The translations under genes and the position numbers were made by a program. This document shows positions 1 through 8,286 of a stretch of DNA of 64,000 nt, piece by piece. The notes under the pieces are model-generated. The model was not told the origin of the DNA. It did not search any database and saw only the letters and a program-made list of their open reading frames with translations. Location: the NCBI RefSeq assembly GCF_003076515.1, contig NZ_CP022390.1, forward strand, positions 3,356,572-3,420,571, in the 5' to 3' direction. Position 1 is the first letter of the stretch. Every line of letters starts with the position of its first letter. This DNA is from Alcaligenes aquatilis (GTDB taxonomy: Bacteria > Pseudomonadota > Gammaproteobacteria > Burkholderiales > Burkholderiaceae_B).

Positions 1-749
1 CGTAGATAGGTACGCAAGCCGTTGCTATAGCATTGGCTACGAAAAGATGAGTCGCTGAAGGTGCCTCCCGCTTCATGAAAATAGCGTGCTGCTGGAATAT
101 GGTAGGACATAATACCGATCTCCCTGGCGCGGAATTGCAGGTCAGTTTCTTCAAAATATAAAAAAAATTGTTCATCAAAACCACCCAGGGCGGTGTATTG
201 CTCTCGGCCTATCAGTAGCAAGCTTCCTGATACGTGATCGACTTGTGTGGGGCTGGTGTATGCATCTCGGCTTTGCAATAAACGCCCCAAACCCAAAGCT
301 TTCAAGAACAAGGTGTAGCAGTTTGGAAAACGTTCGAAGGAAAATTCCGGGCGCCCTCTTGCGTCTAGTGCTAATCCGCCAAGAATAGGTAGGGGTTTGT
401 AAGGGTATGCGCTCAGGAACTGTTCAAATATGCTCAGTACGTTGGTCTGCAGGCGAGCATCCGGGTTGATTAGCAGGATGTAGGGGGCCTGAGTTTGAGC
501 AACACCGATATTGCAGGCTTTGCCAAAGCCGTGGTTCTTGTTTGCTTGAATGATTTGGGCGTCAGGATGCTGCTCGGCAATTAGGCGGCAACTTTGGTCA
601 GTAGACGCATTATCGACGATGGTGATGGAGTAGATGTGTGAAGAGCAGTGCTGCTTGATACTGTCAATAGTCTCGACAATTTTTTTGCTGCCGTTGTAAT
701 TCACTAGGATGAAGTCGACCCACGGTAGTGGCTGCTCGACATGGCTCAT
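1..749 (-). CDS. Family 2 glycosyltransferase, rhamnosyltransferase-like (partial)
   Basis: The reading frame opens at ATG 749 and stays open to the window edge, so only about 249 N-terminal residues are visible. The fold is GT-A, family 2: FILVNYNGS near residue 13, IVDNASTD at 44-51, NHGFGKACNIGV near 72, the metal-site-like NPDAR at 95-99, and a downstream FEETDL acidic motif. This pattern is typical of WbbL-type rhamnosyltransferases that build O-antigen or capsule at the cytoplasmic face. The start lies six bases past the stop of the next glycosyltransferase upstream, so the two are probably translated from one leftward transcript. The sugar specificity cannot be read from sequence. Confidence 0.85.
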   Translation of the reverse strand, partial: MSHVEQPLPWVDFILVNYNGSKKIVETIDSIKQHCSSHIYSITIVDNASTDQSCRLIAEQHPDAQIIQANKNHGFGKACNIGVAQTQAPYILLINPDARLQTNVLSIFEQFLSAYPYKPLPILGGLALDARGRPEFSFERFPNCYTLFLKALGLGRLLQSRDAYTSPTQVDHVSGSLLLIGREQYTALGGFDEQFFLYFEETDLQFRAREIGIMSYHIPAARYFHEAGGTFSDSSFRSQCYSNGLRTYL

Positions 750-754
750 GGTGT

Positions 755-1510
755 CTAGGCTCGTTTCAAAGCTGCTTTCACTACGTAGTGAAACATTAAG
801 TAGATAGACTGCACAAAAGGTAACTTTAGATGGCGACGATAAATTTGCCACGTCCATTGTATGGATTTGACTTTGTTGCCCGATAAACTGCTAGCACTGA
901 CACGATAGGCTGCCAGAACTTCCTGTAGTCCATGTGCTCCGCCTGCTTTACGAACCACTTCCAGCCACATTAGGTAGTCTTCATGGTGTACGGGTTGTTG
1001 ATATACCTTTCCTATTGCATGGCAATCATACATGCCAGTCAGGTTGCCTATCGCATTTCCTTTTAGAAGGCTTGTGTAGCTTAACCAATTAGGTGGAGTG
1101 GTTGTGCTTTGCCATTCCGGGACTTGATTGAAACGGTAATAGGCAGTCATGGAAACGGTAGCGCTATTCTCCCGCATAGCACTGATTTGTCGGCTGAGCT
1201 TGTCTGGAAGCCAAAGATCATCAGCATCTAAAAAAGCAATGTATTTGCCTTGTGCAGCAGCAATGCCTGCGTTGCGTGCTGCTGCGACTCCTTGGTTTCT
1301 GACTTGCCGGATGAGCTTGATTCTAGGGTCTTTCCGTGCCTGCTCTGCTGTATAGTCCGCCGTATTGTCACTGGATCCATCGTCAATGACCAACAACTCC
1401 CAATATGGGTAGTTTTGTAGGCGTACAGACGCCAGGGAGTGGGGGAGGGTATGGGTAGCATTAAAGGCTGGCATGATAATGCTGACCGTAGCTGGCTGGA
1501 TGGCGCTCAT
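755..1510 (-). CDS. Family 2 glycosyltransferase
   Basis: A 251-residue GT-A glycosyltransferase. VSIIMPAFNA opens the domain at residue 9, VIDDGSSDNT sits at 41-50 and the DXD-type metal site DADD at 95-98. A C-terminal HEDYLMWLEV segment fits the acceptor-side acidic motif of the family. The frame is open upstream to ATG 1723, but those 71 extra residues do not resemble the family. I therefore start at ATG 1510, just before the conserved first strand. No strong Shine-Dalgarno precedes it, so the start is uncertain. It is first of the two leftward glycosyltransferase genes and probably adds one sugar of the surface polysaccharide. Confidence 0.85.
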   Translation of the reverse strand: MSAIQPATVSIIMPAFNATHTLPHSLASVRLQNYPYWELLVIDDGSSDNTADYTAEQARKDPRIKLIRQVRNQGVAAARNAGIAAAQGKYIAFLDADDLWLPDKLSRQISAMRENSATVSMTAYYRFNQVPEWQSTTTPPNWLSYTSLLKGNAIGNLTGMYDCHAIGKVYQQPVHHEDYLMWLEVVRKAGGAHGLQEVLAAYRVSASSLSGNKVKSIQWTWQIYRRHLKLPFVQSIYLMFHYVVKAALKRA

Positions 1511-2340
1511 GGAGAGAGTGGCGCTAGTGTCGCGTATGAAAGAAATCGCTTGGTAGCTGTTTGTCAGGCAAGTTGCAAGGGAGGCGCTTGGCCCAAAGGT
1601 TTGTGTCTTAGCTTCGTGCATGCTTGATTTGGCCCGGTGCGGGGCCCAATGAGCAGCAAGGAAACGGCTAATTATTATAGTGGTTAACAACCTAAATTGT
1701 ATGAATTTGAGCTCAGCTCTCAAGAGGCCTAGAGCGTTGAGAGAAAGTTTTTTTGTTGCATAGTGGCTGTTCGCGGACCCAGGAAATCTATATGATTTCG
1801 AGAATGGCGGGGTTGGGAAAAAGAACTTGTGACTTGTTCGCCTGAATGAGAAAATGGCTACGTCGTTTAATTTGGGTTTTTAAAAAAAATTATTGCTGTC
1901 TGCGGTGATAATTTGATCGTGATTATTTTTATTTAACTAATCACCACTTTTGCAGCCGCTCGGTTTTATTTTGTTTGAAAAAATAGACTCAGGGTAAGTG
2001 GCATCTACTTTATGGCTTGTTGATTAAAAAATATTAATTAATACAAGCTTTTGTTGTGTAGATCGTTGATTTCATTGGTTTATTTTAGATTTTTTTAGTA
2101 TTTTCCCTATCAATGCATATTTTACTTGCTAAAACATAGGCTGTTTTTGATATGGTGCTCTTTCTGTGTTTCAGGAGTAGGTTTTTGGGTTGAGTGCTAC
2201 CTTTCGCTTAAGGAATGTTACAGGTTGCTTTATATGGTCGGTTTAATGTTGTTCTAATAGACGATTAAATAACGCGGCTGATTAATTTTTAATGAGAATT
2301 ATTTAGATTTGTTGTTGACGACTATACGCTCTCACCTTCT
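1511..2340. other. AT-rich intergenic region between divergent polysaccharide genes
   Basis: About 830 bases without a convincing gene separate the leftward and rightward halves of the polysaccharide locus. From about 1740 to 2340 the DNA is visibly richer in A and T than the rest of the window. It holds a 12-base perfect palindrome at 2032-2043 (tattaattaata) and imperfect repeats around 1900-1935. It should carry the divergent promoters of both transcripts, but I cannot pick out a convincing -35/-10 pair. No JUMPstart element was seen. Confidence 0.6.
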
Positions 2341-3165
2341 ATGTCCACATTGTTTAGCTTGTTGATGTCCACCTACGACGGGGACGAACCGGAGCATTGT
2401 CGGTTGGCCCTGGAGAGTATCTGCCAGGGTAGTGTGCTGCCTGACGAGTTGGTGCTCGTGTTGGACGGTCCCGTATCCGAACCTCTGTTGACAGTCATAA
2501 AATCCTTCCAAGGGCGGCTGCCCCTGAAAATTGTGCCACTACCGAAAAACCGTGGTCTGGGCCCCGCTTTGGCCGAAGGGTTGTTGCACTGTCGTCATGA
2601 ATGGGTAGCACGATTCGATACTGATGATTTATGCATGCCCGATCGCTTTGAGCGCCAGCTCGCTTTTATTCAGTCTCATCCTAGTATTGATGCTTTCAGC
2701 TCTTCGATTCTGGAGTTTGAGCATAGTTATCAAGAGCCGAATCTGCTGTTGAAATCCGTACCCTGTGGAGAGTTAGAGCTGACTCGTTATGCGCGGTGGC
2801 GCAATCCGTTCAACCATATGGCAGTCATGTTCCGTAAGCAACGTGTTCTGGAGGCTGGCAACTATCAGAATGATCAGTGTTTTGAGGACTATGCGCTGTG
2901 GGTGCGTTTGCTGTTGCAAGGTGCCCGGCTGGACAATATGAATGAGCCAACGGTCTGGGTACGAGCTGGGCGTAACATGATTGCTCGCCGCGGCGGACAA
3001 CGATATGCGCGCCTTGAGTATGATATCCAGCGTAAGTTCCTGAACTGGGGCTTCACCAACATTTTTGAGTTCACCCGAAATTTAAGTATTAGAATCCCGG
3101 TGCGTTTACTCTCTGGCTCCTTGCGTGGAGCTATCTATGCTGGTCAACTGCGGCGCCGGACCTGA
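2341..3165 (+). CDS. Family 2 glycosyltransferase, AmsE-like
   Basis: A 274-residue GT-A enzyme and the first gene of the rightward operon. FSLLMSTYDGD begins the nucleotide-binding part, LVLVLDGP follows at 37-44 and the metal site is DTDD at 93-96. FEDYALWVRLL near residue 180 is the C-terminal acidic motif. The overall pattern resembles the amylovoran-type AmsE/WcaA glycosyltransferases of exopolysaccharide clusters. The exporter permease begins 36 bases downstream. Donor and acceptor are unknown. Confidence 0.85.
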   Translation: MSTLFSLLMSTYDGDEPEHCRLALESICQGSVLPDELVLVLDGPVSEPLLTVIKSFQGRLPLKIVPLPKNRGLGPALAEGLLHCRHEWVARFDTDDLCMPDRFERQLAFIQSHPSIDAFSSSILEFEHSYQEPNLLLKSVPCGELELTRYARWRNPFNHMAVMFRKQRVLEAGNYQNDQCFEDYALWVRLLLQGARLDNMNEPTVWVRAGRNMIARRGGQRYARLEYDIQRKFLNWGFTNIFEFTRNLSIRIPVRLLSGSLRGAIYAGQLRRRT

Positions 3166-3201
3166 CGGCAGACGACAGGCCAGTTTTTTCTAGGTTGCGG
3201 A

Positions 3202-3993
3202 ATGAAACGATTTTTCAGCATTGGTTATCAGGATATGGCGCAGAGCTTGCGGTCCAGTAGTCTCTGGCTATTATTGGGATGGGTTGAAATCCGTCAACGA
3301 TACGCTCGCTCGAAGATAGGCCCTTTTTGGCTGACAATCAGCATGGCGATTCTTGTAACCGCACTTGGGTTGGTGTATGGCACCTTGTTTAAGGCCAAGT
3401 TAAGTGAGTATCTACCTTTGTTGGCCATTGGTTTTGTGTTTTGGGCTTTTATCTCCACCACAATTAACGATGGCTGTAATGCGTACATCAGTGCGAGCCC
3501 CTATCTGAAGCAAGTACCGCTACCGCGTGGGCTTTTTGTGTTTCAGACCTTGTGGCGCAATATGATTGTGCTGGCGCACAACTTTGTGATCGTTATCCTG
3601 GTGCTGCTGATCTTTCAGATTGATTTCATTCATCAACTCCACTTTTTTGTGCTGGGGTTTGCTCTGGTTGTTTGGAATCTGATGTGGGCAGTTACGCTGT
3701 TAGCGTTGCTGTGTGCTCGTTTTCGGGACTTGCCCCAGATCGTAGCCAGTTTTATCCAGGTGATCTTTTACATTACCCCGATTCTGTTCAAGCGTGACAT
3801 GCTGCAGAAATATCCTTTGTTGATTGATTTGAACCCTTTTGCGCATTTGATTGAAGTGGTTCGGGGTCCCCTGTTGGGCACTGCTGTACCTATGTTGAGC
3901 TGGATGGTTTGTCTAGGATTGGCTGTCCTTGGAACCTTGCTGAGTATTTTTATGCACGGAAAATATCGTGCGCGTATTCCGTACTGGGTCTAG
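3202..3993 (+). CDS. wzm: Polysaccharide ABC exporter, permease (Wzm/KpsM family)
   Basis: A 263-residue polytopic protein of the ABC-2 permease family that exports lipid-linked O-antigen or capsule across the inner membrane. It opens with RSSSLWLLLGWVEIRQRYARSK-like cytoplasmic sequence. Six hydrophobic spans follow, among them the span containing LPLLAIGFVFWAF and a last one near VCLGLAVLGTLL. The conserved LNPFAHLIEVVRGPL segment lies near residue 212. The length is usual for Wzm. The ATPase partner starts ten bases after its stop, so the two form one transporter. Confidence 0.9.
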   Translation: MKRFFSIGYQDMAQSLRSSSLWLLLGWVEIRQRYARSKIGPFWLTISMAILVTALGLVYGTLFKAKLSEYLPLLAIGFVFWAFISTTINDGCNAYISASPYLKQVPLPRGLFVFQTLWRNMIVLAHNFVIVILVLLIFQIDFIHQLHFFVLGFALVVWNLMWAVTLLALLCARFRDLPQIVASFIQVIFYITPILFKRDMLQKYPLLIDLNPFAHLIEVVRGPLLGTAVPMLSWMVCLGLAVLGTLLSIFMHGKYRARIPYWV

Positions 3994-4003
3994 GAGTAGC
4001 TGA

Positions 4004-4759
4004 ATGTCTTATATCAAAGCACAGAATCTGGTTGTGGAGATGCCGGTCTACGAACTGAGCGGCCGTTCCATGAAAATGCGTATGCTTAACAAGCTGGCCT
4101 CGGGTCGGATCGGAGCGGGCGACAATGGCATCACGGTGGTACGAGCCCTGCAGGACGTCAGCTTCGAATTCGGTGATGGCGATCGGGTGGGGCTGATAGG
4201 ATCGAACGGGTCGGGCAAGTCCACTTTGCTCCGTGTGCTCGCAGGTATCTATGAGCCTTCGGCCGGGCATCTAGAGGTTCAGGGCAAAGCGGTCGCTCTA
4301 TTGGAAATGGGCTTGGGCATGGATGACTCCATGACAGGCTATCAGAATATCAAGTTGCGCGGCATGCTGCTGGGCATGTCGCCCGAAGAAGTCGAGGCCA
4401 AGACGGCCGAAATCGCCGAGTTCACCAGCTTAGGCGACTACCTGCATCTTCCCATTCGTGCCTACTCGTCGGGCATGCGCATCCGCCTGGCCTTTGCCAT
4501 TTCTACGGCGGTTGAGGCCGAGTTGCTGCTACTGGACGAGGTTATCGGCGTTGGTGATGCCGCTTTTCTGGAAAAGGCTAACGCACGCTTGAAAGCGTTT
4601 CAGGACAAAGCCAATATTGTGTTTATTGCCTCTCATTCCGGAGCGGTGATTTCCGAGATGTGCAATAAAGTCATGTGGCTTGAAGGCGGTCATTTGAAGT
4701 TCATCGGAGATGTTGCTCAAGGACTTAAAGCATATTCGGATTACTTGGAGCAGAAATGA
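4004..4759 (+). CDS. wzt: Polysaccharide ABC exporter, ATPase (Wzt/KpsT family)
   Basis: A 251-residue ATP-binding subunit that powers export of the polysaccharide. Walker A is GSNGSGKST near residue 66, the signature is YSSGMRIRLAF near 151, Walker B is LLLLDEVIGVGD and the switch histidine lies in ASHS near 210. A 40-residue N-terminal extension with MPVYELSGRSMKMR is typical of the Wzt/TagH branch. There is no C-terminal carbohydrate-binding domain, unlike E. coli O8/O9a Wzt, so the exporter should not read a terminal cap on the chain. Its stop overlaps the next start by four bases. Confidence 0.9.
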   Translation: MSYIKAQNLVVEMPVYELSGRSMKMRMLNKLASGRIGAGDNGITVVRALQDVSFEFGDGDRVGLIGSNGSGKSTLLRVLAGIYEPSAGHLEVQGKAVALLEMGLGMDDSMTGYQNIKLRGMLLGMSPEEVEAKTAEIAEFTSLGDYLHLPIRAYSSGMRIRLAFAISTAVEAELLLLDEVIGVGDAAFLEKANARLKAFQDKANIVFIASHSGAVISEMCNKVMWLEGGHLKFIGDVAQGLKAYSDYLEQK

Positions 4760-7056
4760 GCGTTGGCGTTGATTCGCCGGCTGCCGCATCATCTGTAACG
4801 GGCGATGTAGTGGTAAAGCCGCGCAAGATGGCTTTTGTTGTGGACATCCGTGGCTGGGCCTTCGATACGATTGCCCGTTCTATGCAAGCCAGGTTGACGC
4901 CCTTGATGGATACGTGCGAAATCATTTATTGGGAAGACTTCGACGATCCCAACGCGTTCGTCAAGCATGTGAATGGGCAAGAGCTGGACCTGGTGCACTT
5001 TTTTTTCCGGGAGCATCTGGATCTCATCCTGAAAACTGTTGCTGGGCAAAGTGACGCCTTTTTTGCGTTCTGCCGTCACGCCTTTACCACGCATATCCCC
5101 GACTACCTATATTCAAGCAGCCATGAGCTGGCGGCCCGTGCGACCTTATTTGATTTTGTCGACGGTTACTTCACGACTTGTCACGATTTATTTGATATTT
5201 ATGCTCGTGACCCACTGATCCGTGATCCGGATGGCGTGATCTTCGATTGGCCCGACGTTGCGGCCCCGACAACCTTTCCTACGAAAGCAGGGGTGGGCAG
5301 ATTGCGCGTCCTGTGGTCCGGAAACTCGAAGTGGGGGGAATATGCGGGTTTTGTTGATTACAAAGGTTTGGACTCCGTCATTCGTCCCGTGTTGAGGCAG
5401 GTGCAGGCTCGATATCCCGATGTGGAGTTTGTGTGTTTTGATTCGGCAGAGCAAAAGGTCTCACATGAAACGATCTTGTTGGAGCTGGAAAGGGCGGATG
5501 TTCTGCTGATTGCCTCTGAAAAAGAAGGAACGCCTCTGACCTTGATCGAGGCGATGTCCCGTGGTTGCGCTGTGGTGACAACGCCGGTAGGCATTGCTCC
5601 GGACGTGCTGCCTGAGATTCAACAACAATTGATTTGTGCTCGTAATGCGGATTCTTTTGCGCAGGCTCTGATAAGTTTGCGTGAACAGACCGAGCTGTTG
5701 AATCTCATCCAACAAAGTAATTGGCGGGCTTATCAAGAAGTTTTTGGCCCAGGCAGCCCCTTGTTAGGAAAATGGGCACAGTTTTTGAATTCAGCTTATG
5801 CGCGGCATCAAGAGCAGGGATTGGCGCGCAAGCAAGCTATTGCCAAGGCCGCGACGGGCAGTGCAGTTCGTCGACTGATCGTTACGGCCCTGAGGTCAGG
5901 GGTTCGGGTAGCCAAGCGTTTTGGACTTGTCGAGCGCTTGAACCGCTTGTCGCCGCACTTCGCCGGCTTTTATAACCGAGTCTTGCATGGTGGCATCCAG
6001 CAGGGTGTACCGGATTATGAACGTATTGGTTTGTCTTACCAAGAGCAGCTACAGGATTGGCCAGCGGATAAACCGTTGGTTGTGTATGCGCCAATGTGGA
6101 AAGGCGTGGCGGCCTCGACCGAGTCTTTGTTTGGGGAACAGGTATTGCGCTTTCCCTACTTTGACTCCGAGTTTCCTGAGCTGGAAAGCCATTCCTATCT
6201 GGATAAGCTGGCTGCTCTGCTGGCCGAGAAGCTCCGGGCGCCGTTAGTGTATAGCGGTGGATCGGTATTGCATTTGGCGTTGGCGCAGCGTCTGCATCAA
6301 TTGAACCCCCAGATTCGTCAGTTCTTCATGTGGCATGGTTCGCCAGCGCAATGGGTGGATAAGGGGCAGGCGGCACATTTTCAGATGTGGCATACCGCTT
6401 ATCGCAATGGGACGATTCAGGGAATGGTGACGGTCAAGCTGGGGCTGCACCTGGCGTTGGAGCGCATCGGCATTCGAGCTTGGGATATCTTCAATCCAGT
6501 GCCGGACTTGTCTGTTAGCCATCAGCAGAGTCAGGGCAGAGATCCTATCGTTCAGATCGGTCTCTTTTCGGCAATCAGCTCTTGGTATAAGAATCCGTAC
6601 GTTCAATTGCTTGCTGTGGCTGGGCGGCCAGATGTTGTATTGAACACCAATCTGCATGAGGATGATGTACGACATATGAATCTGGGCATCAAGGCGATAC
6701 GGCATTATCCCCACATGCCGCGCCCCAACTTCTTGCAGTTGATCGCTCAACAAGATTTGAATCTCTATGTCACCAACACGGAGTGTTCTCCCATGACTGC
6801 GCTAGAAAGCTGGGCATTGGGAGTGCCGTGCATTGTCGGTCCGGCTGGCGACGTGTATTCGGCTGTCTCAGAGCGGCTGGGGGAGTTGCTGGTTGAGCCA
6901 AAGGTGGATAATCCGACGGCGATTGCTGCGCGTATTGATCTGGTGTTGGCGCATCGAGATGAGATTGTGAGCCTTTTATCACAGCATCGGGCAAACTATA
7001 ACGCTTTATTCCGACAGAAAATGGACGGTTTGCTGCAAGAGCTCTGCAATGCATGA
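4756..7056 (+). CDS. Large two-domain glycosyltransferase (GT-B plus GT-B/TagF-like)
   Basis: A 766-residue protein with two probable GT-B units. The N-terminal unit (about 20-350) ends in a GT4-type active site with an E-x7-E pair (E257 and E265, in EGTPLTLIEAMSRG). The second unit (about 420-766) contains LVVYAPMWKG, FFMWHGSP near 524 and another E-x7-E pair (E676, E684). The WHG motif also recalls TagF-type glycerophosphotransferases, so the second half may transfer a polyol phosphate rather than a sugar. The N-terminal unit is clearly homologous to the C-terminal half of the protein at 8287-10335. It is translationally coupled to wzt through ATGA. Confidence 0.75.
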   Translation: MSVGVDSPAAASSVTGDVVVKPRKMAFVVDIRGWAFDTIARSMQARLTPLMDTCEIIYWEDFDDPNAFVKHVNGQELDLVHFFFREHLDLILKTVAGQSDAFFAFCRHAFTTHIPDYLYSSSHELAARATLFDFVDGYFTTCHDLFDIYARDPLIRDPDGVIFDWPDVAAPTTFPTKAGVGRLRVLWSGNSKWGEYAGFVDYKGLDSVIRPVLRQVQARYPDVEFVCFDSAEQKVSHETILLELERADVLLIASEKEGTPLTLIEAMSRGCAVVTTPVGIAPDVLPEIQQQLICARNADSFAQALISLREQTELLNLIQQSNWRAYQEVFGPGSPLLGKWAQFLNSAYARHQEQGLARKQAIAKAATGSAVRRLIVTALRSGVRVAKRFGLVERLNRLSPHFAGFYNRVLHGGIQQGVPDYERIGLSYQEQLQDWPADKPLVVYAPMWKGVAASTESLFGEQVLRFPYFDSEFPELESHSYLDKLAALLAEKLRAPLVYSGGSVLHLALAQRLHQLNPQIRQFFMWHGSPAQWVDKGQAAHFQMWHTAYRNGTIQGMVTVKLGLHLALERIGIRAWDIFNPVPDLSVSHQQSQGRDPIVQIGLFSAISSWYKNPYVQLLAVAGRPDVVLNTNLHEDDVRHMNLGIKAIRHYPHMPRPNFLQLIAQQDLNLYVTNTECSPMTALESWALGVPCIVGPAGDVYSAVSERLGELLVEPKVDNPTAIAARIDLVLAHRDEIVSLLSQHRANYNALFRQKMDGLLQELCNA

Positions 7057-7153
7057 GCTGTAGACTCTACCCATCTGTTAAATAACATGTTTCTTTCGAG
7101 GCTTAGGTTGGCTGAAGAAGACGACACGCATTCACTAACTTGAAAAATAAATT

Positions 7154-8281
7154 ATGGAACGCTTAGATCTGTCTGCCCGTCCCGAGCATTCGACGCAGGA
7201 GTCGACGATTCATTTGGCGCGCTACGCCAGCATCCTGCCTTTCGTTAAAGATAAGGTGGTGCTCGATATTGCATGCGGCGAGGGCTATGGTTCGGCTTTG
7301 ATGATGCGAGCAGGCGCCAAGCGGGTTGTGGGTGTTGATATCTCGGCCGAAGCTGTGGCTAAAAGTCAGAAAGTGTTCGCCGATTCCAAGGCTGAATACA
7401 TTCAGGCAGATGTCACCCGTTTGGAAGAACTCTTCGAGCCTGGTACGTTCGATGTCGTGGTCTCGATTGAGACCATTGAACATGTCACAGATGATGAAAC
7501 CTATTTGATCGCACTGAAGCGAGCGGCCAAACCAGACGCAGTGTTCTTGATCTCCTGCCCGAATGATCATTGGTACTATCCTCAGCCAGACCAAGCGAAT
7601 CCTTTCCATCTGCGCAAGTACCGTCTTGAAGAGTTTCAAGCTGTTAGCACCAAGGTCCTGGGCAATAATGTGCATTGGGGAGTTGGCTCTGCTGTGTTCG
7701 GCTTTGGGACTGCTCCACTAGAGAAAAAAGAGTTCGAGCCTTTATATGATTCGTGGATGAAGGCAAATCAGGTTGGTGCATCGTTTGTCGTTGAAAACGA
7801 CGAACTGGAGCCATTGGGTGCGCAAAACAGCAGTTATTTCATGGGGATCTGGAATGCACAGGGGTTTTCCTACGGGGCTGCTTATTTCGGCGTAGGAATG
7901 GATGCGTACGCCCGTATGTTTGATGCCTTGGCTTATGATTCTGTGAAAAGCCTGAAATTTGCTCTGAATGATGAAGTCAGCGAGAAGGACGCTTTAGCCC
8001 TGCGTTGTAAGGAGCTGGAGCAAGACCTAGATAAGATAGTTCAGGAGTTAGAGCAGGAGAATCGCGAGGTGCGCAACAAGACACTATTGTTGGCAGCGGT
8101 TCAGTCTGAGAACAAGCTCATCCGTGAAAACATCAATGGATTGTGGGACAAGATATGCCTTTTGGAAGGCACAGTCAGCGAGATGCAGACGGGGTATTGG
8201 CGCTATCGCCGTATTAGCGACAAAGTTCCCGAGTCACTGCGTCGTGCAGTGATCAAGTGCGTGCGTGCTTTCAAAAGGTAA
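7154..8281 (+). CDS. SAM-dependent methyltransferase with C-terminal coiled coil
   Basis: A 375-residue protein. The N-terminal class I methyltransferase has motif I VLDIACGEGYG at 37-46, the acidic end of strand 2 at VVGVDIS (58-64), and SIETIEHV near 104-111. A long heptad-like helix rich in E, K, L and Q runs from about 265 to 345, followed by a basic tail with RRAVIKCVRAFKR. It lies between the two large glycosyltransferases in the same operon. Methyltransferase plus coiled coil recalls WbdD, the chain-terminating ruler of E. coli O8/O9a, but no kinase domain is present. The substrate is unknown. Confidence 0.8.
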   Translation: MERLDLSARPEHSTQESTIHLARYASILPFVKDKVVLDIACGEGYGSALMMRAGAKRVVGVDISAEAVAKSQKVFADSKAEYIQADVTRLEELFEPGTFDVVVSIETIEHVTDDETYLIALKRAAKPDAVFLISCPNDHWYYPQPDQANPFHLRKYRLEEFQAVSTKVLGNNVHWGVGSAVFGFGTAPLEKKEFEPLYDSWMKANQVGASFVVENDELEPLGAQNSSYFMGIWNAQGFSYGAAYFGVGMDAYARMFDALAYDSVKSLKFALNDEVSEKDALALRCKELEQDLDKIVQELEQENREVRNKTLLLAAVQSENKLIRENINGLWDKICLLEGTVSEMQTGYWRYRRISDKVPESLRRAVIKCVRAFKR

Positions 8282-8286
8282 GCTGG

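Noticed and set aside
1149..1627. Short rightward open frames in the first kilobases
   Set aside because: They are antisense to the glycosyltransferase at 755-1510 or lie in its leader, and have no recognisable domain.
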